A DNA stretch of 64,000 nucleotides, taken from Leucaena leucocephala. Its lineage: Eukaryota > Streptophyta > Magnoliopsida > Fabales > Fabaceae. Shown piece after piece: positions 32,834 through 45,880 of the stretch. The stretch is taken from positions 3,105,001 through 3,169,000 of the forward strand of contig CM073536.1 in assembly GCA_037074615.1 (NCBI GenBank), in the 5' to 3' direction. Each line of letters opens with the position of its first letter. The first letter of the stretch is position 1. The notes beneath the pieces were generated by a model. The model was not told the origin of the DNA. It worked only from the letters and a program-made list of their open reading frames with translations, and searched no databases. The translations under genes were made by a program, and so were the position numbers.

Positions 32834-35800
32834 GGGGATTACGGCTTGCTAACGACGCCACTAACTAACCACATTAAAACAGACTGGTTCCTTTCGCCGG
32901 ATCATAATCTTGGCGGTTGACACCTAACAACGCAACAGAACTGAATTAACTTGAAACAATCTGTTTTTAAAACATTGCATGAAAATATTTATTTATTTTT
33001 TACTTTTAAAAAAAAAGGACTATGGCTCTACTTTGTATGGCTGCATAACAATTCATGATTTATAAATATATAGCTATATGTGAGCATTAAATTCGAATGC
33101 TCTAAAAGCAAGTAGAGTTAAAACTTAAAATGTAGGTCTAATCTAAATAATAATTATGGATCTTAATTATAAGAGTTAATAAATTTAAAAAGTTAAATAA
33201 ATTAATTAATTATAATAATATAAAAATAATTGATTAATTTAGGTATATTAAAGTATATATAATTTAAATTTATTTTAATTGGTTATATTTTGATAATTAA
33301 CTAATTTATTTAATTTTTTTATTATTAGTATAGGTGAGAGTATATTATTTCTGTTTCTATATTGTTCTTTATTTTTTGGTGAAATAATAACTTTTTTTTT
33401 TTTTGCCAATAGGTCTAATCCATGATTCTTTTTCCCTGGTGGATGATAATTCCAATCAATAATTTAGAGGGAGGTATTTTCTTTATGATAAAATTAAAAT
33501 AATTAGGATTTAATTTGACTTAAAGATGAGAGAATTAAGCCTTAGAAATGCGGAGATCACAATGATTTAGTTGTTATAATTGCGAGATTCAAACAAATGA
33601 AAGTATGGTTCGGTGGATAGAGGAGGACAATTTTTTTAATAAAATATTTTGTTTCCCTTTATGTCCAAAATAGAATATTATTTCATTTATCACTTTATGC
33701 ACGTGGCCTTTTAAACATCACAGGAGGAAGGAGATGTGCGGTTTTCTTTACGTGATTAAATATTCAAGTTTCAATGAAAACCAGTTTCTGTCGGAATTTA
33801 ATTTTTTTAAGAAAATAAAAGTCGTGTTTTATGGCCTATTTGTTTTGATCGCACTTTTTGACCATTATTTTTGTTTTCAAGAATTAAAAAACTTGTTTAC
33901 AAAATAGTTTTGATTGCACTTTTCAACCATTCTTTTCATTTGTTCACAAAATTGTTTTAAGATCATAAAAGTTTAAAAAAAAAAACCATTTGTATAAGAT
34001 TTACGGAAAGGAACACTTTCGAACACCATGGCCTTGTTTAGTAGTATATTAAAAGAAAGGAGAAAAGGAATTAGGACACTTTTGATACAGTTTTTGTTTG
34101 TTTGTTTAGGAACCGTTTAAATGACGGAATACAAATTTAAAATCGAAAAGACAATAATACCCTATTCCTTCTTCTTCTTCTTAATAAGGGTAAATTGGTC
34201 CAGAAAGTAGAACGTTTCTCAGAGTCAGAGAACACTCCATTTGTGGAAAGCAATGCAGAATTTCAACACTGTAGAGTTGAGTTTGGAGTACAAAGTGATC
34301 CTGACATTTATGTGTTTATCAGGCATTATTTTTTTTTTATTTTGTAAAATAAAAAAGGAGAAGGCCAGTTGTATTCATTTTTAACAATGTTGATTTCAAA
34401 TTCACAATCCATTTTACGTCATTTACTGCTTTATATCAGAATGATGAGCGCATGAGTTTAGTATTTGATAACGTTGTCATGCAAAGAAAAGTTAATGTTA
34501 TCTCTTTTTAACTTTATCAAAACATCAGGCAATCAACCACCAAGTAGTGACATTAATAGCCTAAACAAATTGTCAAACACCAAACAAATATAGCGAGCGG
34601 TCTTCGTCATATCCTAACAAGAAGCAAAAGACGATGCATTCTTATAATTAAATCTAAGTTTATTCATGGAATCAAATTGTACATATAGAAAAAAAAATTA
34701 ATAGTGACAACCGTATTTCTACACAATCTCTATATTTTGAACGAATTAGTCTTTAATAAATTATCAGATAGATATAAAGATGATATTAATAAGTAATTTA
34801 TAAATATTTTTCTATAAATATTCTTTAAGCTTTGAGATATATTAGGTCTTTTCGGACTCAAATCACCTAAATTTTTATATTCCATTTTTTTTTTCTGTAA
34901 ATAAAAAAGCTTCGCAAGTGTTTGAGGCCACTTGGTCCTTTATATGGTGAAGGAGTATTCTTTGCGTTGAAGGTTGGAATCAGAGTGAGTCGTGAATGAA
35001 GGTTCCCCCACCTCTCTCTCCTTTTCTCAAGTGGGAAACAAAAGACAAGTCCTTTAATTAAACACACTTATATATCATCACTCCCCTACTACTTTCACCC
35101 ATTATTGATGTAATAATAATATTAGCAATTTTAATTTAGAGAGCACGACATGATAATGGACATAATTATACATCAATACGTAGCATTGCCAATAATATGT
35201 TGCTTAATTACCTCTATCTGCAAACTACTACATGTAAAGAATGATTGTGGCCAAAATAATATATATCAATCTAATACAGAAATGATAGGTGGAAGAAGAA
35301 TATGCTATGATTTAACTGATATTTATACACAATCTGTATGCGAATACCTCAACTTAAAAAATTATGAATAGTACAATTTGCAAATGAACTTTAAGATATT
35401 AATAAACATAGATATTATTATCTAACGAAACTTTAGAATAAATTGTTTGCTATTCTCAACTTAAAAAAATTAACTTATTTTAAAAATAAATACTATTTTT
35501 ACCTTTCTAGGGTATTTAGAGTTGTTGATAAAATCTCGATTCAATTTTGATATATTTTGACTTTAGGAGGTAAATGTCTACTTTTTCTGCCAGAAAAAAA
35601 GAAGAAGGAAAGAAAGCTCTGCAAGCAAGAAATAAAGAAAAGTAATGAAATTATTAATATATAACAACGGAAATATTCACAAGGTAGCTTTGACCAATTC
35701 CGCTTTGATATATATATGCATGATACAGCAGAGGGGGAAAGGTTGTGTAATATAATTGGGTTGTTATATGAAAAATAAGACCGACACAGCACAACACAGT

Positions 35801-36510
35801 TGTGAGTGTCGCTGTTGTTTGAAGACACAACAAATTACAGAAATTAATATGAAATAAGGAGTTGGAAGGCATTGTTTGTTTTGTAAGAGAAAGCGAAGGC
35901 ATGGTAGGACACAAAAGGGAGCTTTGCAAGTCCTTTAACAGATGCTCAAAGAAGCCCTTACTTTTTGCATCACTAATCCACCGATCCTCTCTTGATTTGA
36001 AACCATTTCCATCTTTCCCTTTATATTTGTTTTCCCATCAACAACCTTATTTTTATTTGTTAGATCTCGAATTCAATTGTTAAAGGAAACGTCTATATTG
36101 AGAGGGACAATTATAAATCTCAAAACTGGATACATGAATATGATCTAGTAAATAGTATAAAAAAAAAGTTATCTTCATTATTTCTATTCATTTTTTTACA
36201 CACATAAATCTTCCACAATAATATTAATCCCACACATAGGTTTATACATAATCATGTGGTCTGAATAATGATAATGAGGGTCATAGTGTTTTATTTTTTA
36301 GATTTGCTTTCACCCTCCCTCGCACAAAATAAAACATCAAAGAGAAAAAAGAGTGAATGAGGGTTTTGGTCTTCTTGTGAACTAAAAACAAGGTTAGTCA
36401 ACAATACTTTAAAGTCTGTGTGTGGAAAGCTTCATGTGTAGAACGGGAAGGGCCCTGGAACGTGGGACACTACATGTCTGTCTTTCTGACCCACACACAC
36501 ATTCCCTTCT
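32834..36510. other. Long intergenic region upstream of MIR166, no protein gene seen
   Basis: AT-rich, with poly-A/T tracts. Open frames at 34867-35067, 35150-35371, 35541-35929 and 35862-36083 lack family features. The stretch includes a foldback element (33187-33328) and, at its right end, the MIR166 promoter. Confidence 0.55.
33187..33328. repeat. AT-rich foldback MITE-like element, copy 2
   Basis: Aligns over most of its length, in the same orientation, with 18566-18729 (aaataaatt, aattata, ttgattaattt, aatttatttaatttttt and attag in the same order) and is itself an imperfect inverted repeat. Confidence 0.5.
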
Positions 36511-36517
36511 TCACGTG

Positions 36518-36537
36518 TATATATATATATATATATA
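36518..36537 (+). promoter_or_regulatory. TATA box of the MIR166 primary transcript
   Basis: A (TA)n run ending TATATAAGG lies about 75-95 bases upstream of the hairpin. A (CT)n/(CA)n tract (about 36581-36610) follows in what would be the 5' leader. Confidence 0.55.
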
Positions 36538-36612
36538 AGGGCCCATGAAAAACGATGCATGGCCAAATCAAAATCAAAAGCTCTCTCTCTCTCTCTCCCC
36601 ACACACACACAT

Positions 36613-36722
36613 GAAGTTGAGGGGAATGCTGTCTGGTTCGAGACCATTCTTCTGCAGTACTGAATCAAAGAACAGTTATTGAATGATCTCGGACCAGGCT
36701 TCATTCCCCCCAGCTCAATTTC
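36613..36722 (+). ncRNA. MIR166: MIR166 precursor hairpin
   Basis: The 3' arm at 36689-36709 is the 21 nt miR166 sequence (begins TCGGACCAGG, ends TTCATTCCCC). The 5' arm at 36623-36643 is the star strand (begins GGAATGCTGT, ends GGTTCGAGA). The stem extends outward: GAAGTTGAG at 36613 pairs with CTCAATTTC at 36712. The loop between the arms is about 45 nt. miR166 guides cleavage of class III HD-ZIP transcripts (PHB, PHV, REV, CNA, ATHB8) in leaf polarity, meristem and vascular patterning. Its place near UAH agrees with Arabidopsis MIR166F (At5g43603, from memory), next to At5g43600. Overlapping 102-codon minus frame is a shadow of the hairpin. Confidence 0.97.
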
Positions 36723-36739
36723 ATTCTTCTGATGCAGCA

Positions 36740-39480
36740 TGCTTTGAACTAAGTTTTGATGGCTGATATTGGCATGTAAGTTTGCACCACTTCATATATA
36801 GTTACTTTTTCTGCAGAATATTTTCTCTGTGTTCTTGATTATTTTGCAGAAAAACAACTTTGAAACCCCAGTTCTGAATGGTGGAATTAAATGCCAATGG
36901 CTATATGCACATTCAAAGATGGATTAACTGCGTTTTGACTCTGAATTTGAGTTTAGTATCTCTGGAAAATCCTTCTTCTCTGATGAACAGGTTTCAAACA
37001 TTCTGCACGACCTTTTCAAGCAATCCGAATAATCCTTATCATTTGTGTTTGAAGCTTTTGCTTGTCTATATTTCTGTTCTGATTATCATACCAAGTAATT
37101 ATCAGTAGAAAAACAGACAGGTGGGAGATTATGATCTAGAAAGAGAAACCAAACATTAGAGATAAAGCTAAATCTGTATCTTTTTGGCTGTTGAATTGTT
37201 GTCAAATTGGCTTTGCTTGCGGAGAGTTGCAAAGAATATTAGTTTTGGAACTTTCACTTTATTGGATGCATCAGAGAAAGGAGGAAGAAATTCTCAGCAC
37301 CAAATCCCTCAAAGTTTTTTCTTTTAAAAAAACTGAAGAATTTTAAATCTTTATTTCCAACCTCAAGACTCCTAGTTCATGCATTCTTCACTTTTGAAAC
37401 ATGTGGGACTGTTCCAGTTGGATCTCATTCTCAGCCTTTATTATGACCCACCATTAATTACTACATTGATGCCACTGCTCTTCAATCCCCATGTGAAGTA
37501 ATAAAAACCCAACTTTTTTGGATAGCTATATATGATCTTATTAATATATAGCAGTCTCATCATGTCCCTTTTTTAATTTTAGAAATATAGCAACTGAAGG
37601 GAATACTATGCAGTTTCATGCGGAACTTTAGTAATAACGATACATTTATACACACACAAAAACTATAGTCCTTTTGTCTTCTTTACTTGAATCGGTATGT
37701 TATAATAAAGCCTACGAGGAAATGGAGTTCTGTACATGTGTATATATAAAATATGAACCAAACTACCAATTGGTACGATTCTCTAATTCTGTGCAAGCCC
37801 ACTTTTCTGCAAAAAGATCATATACGGATCCTTAGTAATGCAATTAAAATAAGGAGAAATGGCTACAAGGTCCCAGTAAACAAAAATTATTACTCTAAAG
37901 TTTAATAATATTGAAGAGTATGTAATAATAAATTTTATTATAATAGATCACTACAAATTTATGTTGGTCATTTATTATTAATATTCTTTAGTGATTAAAT
38001 ATTTTTTTGGGGACCTTATAGTTATTCTTTAATTAAACAATAGCACATCATTTTTACTTAGTGTTACATTTCTTTCATTCATTCATGAACACAACATAAC
38101 ACAAGTCTTATCCCGTTTAACGAGGCTAATTATTGATAAATTTGATTGACCCTTGATTCAACTAGAAAGAAGTAAAGTATAAGGATCAATTACTGAAACT
38201 GAGTGTTATAAGTTAATTAGGTGTTTGTTTTCATGGATGTTTGGTGGTGCAATGATGAGAAATGACGTAAGATTGAAGTGTTTGAGGCGTGAGCAAATAA
38301 ATGTTGTGTGTGTGTGTGTGGGGTAGGGAGGAGTCAAAACAGAAGAGAGACACATTGAGTGTGTTATCACAAACACAAAGATAAAGTTGATTCCTATGCT
38401 CGATAAAGCCCTTTGGAATTACCTGCCACAACATCATTTCATGCGTTCCCACCACACTTCTCAATCTCGCTTTTTTAAATGTGCGCGCGCGTGTGTGTGA
38501 CTTGACGATTTTTTTTTTCAAAAAAAAAAAATTCTCACAAAGACCTTTCAAAAGTCACTCTTAATAATCAAAAAGACTGAAAGATTGATTTTCTTGCCAC
38601 TCACTGTCCACATCTACTTTTGCCTCTCCCACCCACAGACACATATCCCCCCACTCACGCTCTCTCTTTTATAACCAATATCTTGTGCACTAAAATTTGA
38701 ATCTTACTTATTTCTCCTCTATTTAAAATTATTTTTTTAAATTTTTATTTTATTCTCTCTTTTAATTATATTATATTAAATTATTTATTCTTATATTAAA
38801 TTCTTCAATTAAATTATAAAGTATAATTTTTTTAAAAAAAAATGTAATCACATGGTGTCAAGTTATAAAAAGATTATATTATTTGAAATGACATGCTTAT
38901 ATCAACTTGAAGTTGAGTTTGTAAAATTTTTAGAAAAGGGTTGGATTTGGAACATAAAAAAAAGTTGGTGATTTTTTTTAAAAAATATTAGCAAACTGAT
39001 ATCCTGGGGCAACTTTTTCATCTGGTCTTCTCACTTTGGTCCAATCTATTTCTAAACTGTTTAATTTTGGGCCTATGAAGACTGGATGGCCCTTTTTTCC
39101 CCCAAAAAAATAGTTCCACTTTTGTTTCTCTACCTAGTCCTGCAAATTTGTCGGAACCAAATTCGAAAATATAATCCAGAAACAGTCTCTCACCTCCCTC
39201 CACATATAACGCGCGATATGGAGCGTACAATCACTTACCTGTTTTGCCAATTACCGCCACCGGATAGGACTTACCAGACGGGGAACACGAGGTCTAACTC
39301 ATGGCCGTACAACCAACCTAACGGATCTATAGATCTCAGCTCATCGACGGTGGGGGATCTTCCACGCCATCCTATTAACCTTAATTTCTCCTCTCTCTCT
39401 CTCAAAAATGTTTCGACTTTTATTTCCCTAAGAATGCTTTTCTGTTCTGTTCATTAATCGCGACACATGATCCCGCTTTC
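36740..39480. other. Downstream part of the MIR166 transcript and spacer, no protein gene seen
   Basis: A possible donor (catgtaagt) at about 36775 hints that the primary MIR166 transcript is spliced. Further on there are only AT-rich spacers and low-complexity frames. A 123-codon frame at 39086-39457 sits in the presumed START gene promoter and has no family resemblance. Confidence 0.5.
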
Positions 39481-39572
39481 GTTCCCGGATTGAGATGATC
39501 CATGTAGTTCGAATTTGTTTGCTCAGCGTCAGATAGGGAGGAAGGAAAGCGATCTTTCAATTTCTTGGGAAA

Positions 39573-42500
39573 ATGGGGGAGCCTTTCTTTGATCTTATGG
39601 AGTTCTTGAAGAAACCTTCGATAACCGAGACATTAGTCGACATTCTGCTATGTGCAGTCCCGATTTGGCTCGCCGTTATGATCGGCATGCTTATCGGCTG
39701 GTCCTGGAGGCCCCGGTGGACGGGAATCGTGTTTCTCGGCCTCCGTGGTAAGTTTCGGTTCCTATGGACAGCTCCACCGGGCTTTGGCGCTCGGCGATTG
39801 TGGTTGGCATTTACAGCGCTTTCTGCGTTCTCCATTTGTCGCACAATTTGGTCCAATTTCAAGCGGAAGGGCAAAGGACAAACAGTGTGGCCCCCGGAAC
39901 AGGAGAATGTAGCGGCGGCAATGCCCAAGTTTGGAGAGGGAAGCATTGAGGATGCAGGGTAGGTGCCTTTTTCTTTTCTTTCTTTTTGTTAGATTGATTT
40001 TACTTAAAATATATTATATCTTGGACATGAGTTCCGCTGAATTGAATTTCTGGTTTGAGCCGCGAGGAATGCATTTTAGGTAAAATCCATTCGTATGTAT
40101 GATTCAACCCGTCGAACATTATGCCAACAACAGTGCAGCTATCATTGATAAAGTCGGTATCTTCAGTAATCTGAGTGTCGGTGGCTGATAAATGTTTTTG
40201 TGAGGTTGAACGAAGTACCCGCGTTGATGACCTAGCCATTGTGGTCAAGCTCTTATTTTGCTCGATGAATCCCCCTACCTCGTTTTTGAAATTGTGAATG
40301 CCCTTTTCACGTAGCCGGTGAAGAATGGTTTCGATGCATAGTTGAATTAATCTGATGGCTAAAATTTTGACTCTATGTTTTAGTTGATTGAACATATAAA
40401 TGTGTTCCTTGTTCTCCTCCATGGTGATCTCTCCAAATCACCGACAGTCCTTATTCGTTACTTCTACCAGATCAGATTCCGGTATTTTATTCATGCCTGA
40501 TGCCGTGTTGACAATGAATAAAAGTCGGGAATTGGATTAATAACTTTGACAAGTCCTACCTTTAAATTCTAGTAAAGCTTGGCAAATATTGAAAACTACC
40601 GTACGCTGCGCTGTTTTTCTCTTGTTGTGTTCCAGTCAGTCTGGTCACGATTCACTTTTAGATTGTTTATTTTTTTAAATTAGCTTTAGAAGTTAATTGC
40701 CCAAAAGCTAATGGAATATTACTAATTCTTGTATCGTAATTGTATTAATTGTGGAAGAAGAGAGTGTTTAATTCTTGTATCTTTGCTGTTGATTATATCT
40801 GCTCATTATTAGCATGCTTATATATTTTGATTAATTACTTGAGGATGAATGGAGTGTTTAATTCATGTTAAAATGGGTTGGGACACGTGCATTAGGTCCA
40901 ATGTTAAAGCTGGTGAGAAAGAGCAGGTTGTTACTGAGGTTGATTTGGAACATCTCCATCTTCTTGAAGGGAAGGATGGAGTGATGGACTGGCAAAGCTT
41001 GATGGAGAGGTCAACCCAAAACATGGCTTACCAAGCTTGGCGTCATGAGCCTGAGGTTGGTTCTGAGTTTTAATATTTGTTTCATTTATTTGCAAACATA
41101 CATACCTGTATTAATGGAGAGAATTTTTATGTGCCTTTTATGAGACACCTTTTCCTCCTTGTTGAAAAGGGGTTGATGAGCATTCATAAGTGTTTGCGCT
41201 TTAAGCTAAAATGATATTAACTGCTGATGTTGAATTTGTTTTCAGACTGGTCCTACAGTTTACCGCAGTAGAACTGTCTTTGAAGATGCGACCCCAGAGT
41301 TGGTCAGGGATTTCTTCTGGGATGATGACTTCCGTCCTAAATGGGATCCTATGTTGTCATACTGCAATGTTTTGGAGGAATGCCCTCGTACAGGGACAAT
41401 GATTGTTCACTGGATAAAAAAGGTACCTGGGCCAAAGATCTAAGGTACTTGTTATGTTACTTGTTTATGGCCATATTGTTTACTCATGCCTCATTTGTTC
41501 AACCAATCTGCAGTTCCCTTTTTTCTGTAGTGATCGAGAATATGTTATTGCTCGAAGAATATGGGAGGCTGGAAATTCATACTATTGTGTGACTAAGGTA
41601 CGGTTAAAACACCATTTACCCTTTTTTTTACCTTTGCTCTTGACTTTGTTTCTTTTCATCTCACCATGGCTCCCCTCTGCACTTCTATTTCTATCATTAT
41701 GTGGGGAAAAAAGCCTTATTCATCTAAAAATATTTCAATGGTAGGTTCAATTTTTCCCTTTAATTCAAATTGGAGCCAGAATCGCATCATGAATTACAAG
41801 ACAAAATCTCCTATATGATCTTCTCATTTCTTTTAGTAACTGACTCAATATGATATTACTTTAGGCAAAACTTATATAAAATTACATTTATACTTTTTAT
41901 TAGGTTCTTCTGTTAAAAATAGACACTTGAGCTATTTTCTTGATTATCTACTAACAACTCTCTTAACTAACATTTTCTTCTATCCAAAGAAAAAAAACAA
42001 AGAAACCAAAAAGACAAAAGTGGATACCATATCTGTGTCAAGGAGCTTTCTGTCTTTTCCCATCCCAGCAAACTCTCTCTCGAGCCCTTCAAGAATTCTT
42101 TCCTTTCTTCCTATCTAGATTGTACCAATCTCACACTTTCTGATTCGCAACAACATCAGGGGATCTGTTGCGATGTCTTATTGGGGTTCAGACTGTGATC
42201 ACAACATTGTTGCTCTGATCTAGGAAGAGCCTTGAGAGGCCTGAATGAGAATCTGAGTGGGAAGAACATTGGATGGTAACTGGAATTGAAATCTCCTTAA
42301 TCGTGACTGCTAGGAATGTGGGTTTTAAGTTTGTGTTGAATATCAAAGTCATGAAGAAGAGCATTGGGATGCCATTTTCTCTCAACAGATAAATCAAAAC
42401 CTGGAATTGAAATGCAACTCGTTCTCTCTTGGTGTTTAGAGTGAAAATCTGTGGTGTTAAAATAATGCCGGTGTATATTCCTAGTAAGAAAACTTGATAG

Positions 42501-43261
42501 TAAACGTATATGTGTTTTCCTTTGATTTGCTGTTCTTTTATATTACTGTAAACCTATTCGGTGCTAATAACAGATTAGAAAGGAGGTCATAAAACAATAA
42601 GCACTAGGTTTCTTACTGTTTCAGCTTCATTGTTGTAGGGAGTGCCTTGTCCAAGTTTACCCAAGCGAGACAAGCCCAGACGAGTAGATCTTTATTTTTC
42701 TAGTTGGGTCGTCAAACCTGGTAGGAATCGTTGACAATTTCTCTTTGTTTTTAGTTGCTTTTTGATGGTAACTTATCGGTTAATGGTATTTCATCTCCTG
42801 AACATGTAAAAAAATAAACTGATGCAGTGGAATCTCGCAAAGGAGATGGACAGATGTCTGCCTGTGAGGTTACCCTTTTACATTATGAAGACATGGGGAT
42901 CCCCAAAGACGTCGCAAAGCTGGGCGTCCGCCATGGGATGTGGGGGGCTGTTAAGAAACTTCACTCTGGAATGAGAGCCTATCAGAATGCTAGGAAAACA
43001 GAGGCATCTTTGTCAAGATGCGCACTGAATGCAAGAATCACAACCAAGATTTCTATAGACAATATGGATTCTTCAGAGCCTTCTTTAGGGCATGAAGGGA
43101 GAGATCAAGCCCTTAGAAATAGGAGAAGACAAGATGGTCCTGGCTTGGACTGGAAGTGGTTGGCTATTGGTGGGACTGTTGCTCTGGTTTTGGGTATTCA
43201 CGGTGGTGCAGTAGGGAAAGCATTGGTAATAGGTGCAGGGCGCAGAATTGCACGGGGCTGA
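39573..43261 (+). CDS. START-domain lipid-transfer family protein with membrane anchors
   Basis: Six exons: 39573-39958, 40896-41055, 41246-41422, 41514-41597, 42639-42720 and 42828-43261, GT-AG with matching phases, giving 440 residues. The N-terminal exon has a hydrophobic segment (about 20-43, ILLCAVPIWLAVMIGMLIG) and a second one near 78-90. The START-like domain follows from about 150 (DWQSLMERSTQNMAYQAWR, TVYRSRTVFEDATPELVRDF, WDDDFRPKWDPML, IVHWIKKFPFFCSDREYV, RVDLYFSSWVVKP, LLHYEDMGIPKDVAKLGVRH). A glycine-rich hydrophobic stretch ends the protein. It matches the plant polyketide cyclase/START group of At3g23080 and At4g14500. START domains bind a lipid in a hydrophobic pocket; the ligand is unknown. 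The 5' exon is GC-rich; no TATA box was seen. Confidence 0.9.
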
Positions 43262-44913
43262 GTGGTCTAGAGTCTAGTAAACAAGAGTTTTTTTTTTATC
43301 TATTTTTGTTTTCTAGGTTCATTATAATTGTAATCTATATCAGTATATTCATTTGTATTTGAGAATGTACTTGTGCCATTGATTTTCTCTATCACATTGA
43401 GTCTCGTAGATTGAATCAGGCGTGTATTTATAGTAGACGAAGCTTTAATTCTATGCATCCTAATAAGAACTCATATGGAAGTTTTATTGAACAAATATAA
43501 GACTAGTGATACCGCTTAAATCTCCCTCCTCTGGCAAAGTTAATCATCAAAGATCAATTCAAAAATCAATAATGCATGGTCAATATTTGATATCAATATC
43601 CTCAATATCATCCATTTCAATGTTACTATAAAAATATAAAAAATTTAAATCAATTATATTTATTTACAAATAATGAATAATGCAATTTATTTTTCCTACT
43701 TCATGCCATGTATGAGAAATTTGCTTAGTTATCAATCAAGTCTCTTGATCTGCACTGTACTGGTATCATTTGTCATTCACATGATTCGCTAAAAATTAAA
43801 AAATCAAATTTATTAGAAAAATGAAAAATCTCACAACTAATTCATCCATCGTTTGGTTTAGTCCAGCGAATGAATAGTCTAAAACCAAAGGGCAAAAGGA
43901 CAAGAATGTTGATTGGATAGCATTTTGATGCAACATTACCTTGATAAAATTTAATGAGAGAATTATTGAGAGGTGCGAAAGAAAATTTATTGAAAAAAAT
44001 CACATAAAATTATTAGATAATTAAATAGTCTTATAAGATTTGAGAGCAATACATTTTATTTGTGTAATTATTAAATTATTTTTATATACAAATGATAATT
44101 TTTTTAACACATGATAATAACTTAAAATGATATAAATGATAACTATAAGTTATTATCGTTTGTCTCCCATTGTTATTTGTGCAATTATAAATTGGCATCG
44201 TATGCTCTTAAATAGTCATTTGTATCACTTTAAGTTATCATCGTATTTTTAATAATTCTTTATTTATGTATAAGAATAACTTGATAATTATATAAATCGA
44301 ATTTATTATTATAAAATCTCGTAAGACTATTTAATTATTTAATAATTTTATAAAAAAATTTATAATAAAATATTTTTTATAAGATCTCTGTGTAATTTTC
44401 CTAAATTTAATTTTGGAACATGATTGACACGAATGAAAATTATATAGTAATTCACAAATACTAAAGTGAGTTAAAACTAAAGTGAGTTGAAGGTTAAAAG
44501 TGGTAAGCCGGGTCAAATAAAAAAGATGAGGCATTTGTGTAGAAATTTGAAATAAGTCATACTTATTCACAATTTTTAAATAATAAGATTTCTTAAGTTT
44601 TTTTATATTTTATCAAAAAAATTATTATGAGATTCTAAAGAATTATTATAATGATAAAAGAGTCTCACAATAAATTTTAATAAAATTATAAAGATAAAAA
44701 ATTATAATTTAAAATAATATGGATTAAAACTAAACTTGGATGAAACCATAAGAACCAATAATAGTATTATTGAACCTATAATTCCTCGAAATTATATGGG
44801 AAAGGATATTTCATTCATCCTTCATCCAAATCATTTTCATGAAAAAATAAAAATATCTCCTTGAACAGTGAACACACACTATGGAGTGATTTCCGTTTCC
44901 CTTTCTGACTCGA
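43262..44913. other. Spacer downstream of the START gene, no gene seen
   Basis: 3' UTR followed by AT-rich sequence; contains the left copy of a ~340 bp direct repeat (43586-43924). Confidence 0.6.
43586..43924. repeat. ~340 bp direct repeat, left copy
   Basis: Matches 48136-48471 nearly end to end in the same orientation (tttgatatcaatat at the start, gagaaatttgcttagttatca and gcactgtactgg inside, gattggatagcatt at the end), with many substitutions and small indels. Confidence 0.85.
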
Positions 44914-45163
44914 TCAGATCTCGCGGACTTCGAAGTCATTGGGATTCTTGTTGATGATATGGTCCATGTAGACGGAGTTGAACTTGGAGAAGTCTCTGGG
45001 CACAGAAATAATGGCAATGGAGGATAGGTTGTGGAGCTGGTACATATCTGGATCTCTACGATACTCACCATAGTACCTCTCCCACCCTACACCAGTGGGA
45101 ATCTGCTCTAGAAAGCTGTAGGAAGAAACCACCTCGCCGGAGGCCAAGTACACCAGAACCTTT
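44914..45163 (-). pseudogene. FPF1-like (FLOWERING PROMOTING FACTOR 1) fragment lacking its N-terminus
   Basis: About 82 residues from KVLVYLASGEVVSSYSFLEQ through GWERYYGEY, DPDMYQLHN, SVPRDFSKFNSVYMDHI to NPNDFEVREI and a TGA. This is the C-terminal three quarters of the FPF1 family (about 110 residues, intronless, linked to gibberellin response and flowering). The conserved start of the family (MSGVWVFKNGV type) is missing and there is no ATG in frame; the frame upstream continues into copia gag-like residues (NKEDKGKEKK). The remaining part has no stop or frameshift, so the join may be fairly young, or the tail is still expressed from a fused transcript. FPF1 identity is strong; functionality is doubtful. 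Confidence 0.85.
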
Positions 45164-45880
45164 TTCTTCTCCTTCCCCTTGTCCTCCTTGTTTCCTTCAA
45201 AATAACCCTTCAAATTCTTGTGATTTTTTCTTGATCTCTTAGGATCTCGACTTTTACTTTCCCCCTGTATTCAGCAATTAGAGCCTCTGTTTGTGAAAAA
45301 GAGCTACGTGATCTTCTTCTCATTTTCTCGTTTAAAACGCCACTCCCACTAGTATCCGTAGTTATAATTCCATCAGGTGTAGCATTAGTTAATGACATTT
45401 TAAAAGTCTCCTGAGAATCCGGTAAGATGCCAAGAAAACATAAATCTTGAACTTCTTCATTAAACTTAATTCTCATAAAAAAGAGCCAGTACTGTTCAAG
45501 TGTTGAGAAACACTTGAAAGGTGTTCAAGTGCTGTTTCATTGAAGCGCCGTCCTTATATCTCAATGACATCATCTTCTTAATTAGGAAGCATTTATTATT
45601 TCCTGCATACAATTGCTCTAAGTTATTCCAGAGCTCACAAGCATGTGTCTCCCCACTTATGCAGTTCAACACATTAGCATCCCCCTATTGTCTGACTGAT
45701 GGAGCCACAAATTTGTCGGTGTAATAAAGCCCATTCGTCATCAAATTTATTTTTAGGGTTCTCTGTTGTAAAGACAGTTCATCCATCTTGCATTTCCAGG
45801 TAGCATAATTTGCTTCATTTAGATTGACCATTCTACTTGTACTGACCTCCATTGAACCAGGCTATAACACCACTTGATAA
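45164..45880 (-). mobile_element. Decayed copia fragment (primer site remnant and gag)
   Basis: On the minus strand an ATG at 45852 opens MEVSTSRMVNLNEANYATWK, typical of a copia gag start. Later segments (FNEEVQDLCFLGILPDSQET, NATPDGIITTDTSGSGVLNE, RSSFSQTEALIAE) match the gag helical region, but stops and frameshifts separate them and the zinc knuckle has been lost before NKEDKGKEKK. At 45860-45872 there is a diverged tRNA-iMet primer site (minus strand TGGTGTTATAGCC). No protease or reverse transcriptase remains; the fragment ends at the FPF1-like sequence. Confidence 0.75.

Noticed and set aside
36432..36740. 102-codon minus-strand frame over the MIR166 hairpin
   Set aside because: Residues come from the complement of the hairpin and a CT/CA tract; the miRNA explains the conservation.
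39086..39457. 123-codon frame before the START gene
   Set aside because: No domain, lies in the promoter, and has no codon-level similarity to a family I know.
44914..45213. A normal FPF1 gene with its own start at 45213
   Set aside because: The apparent start is a TTG and the first residues match copia gag rather than the FPF1 N-terminus.
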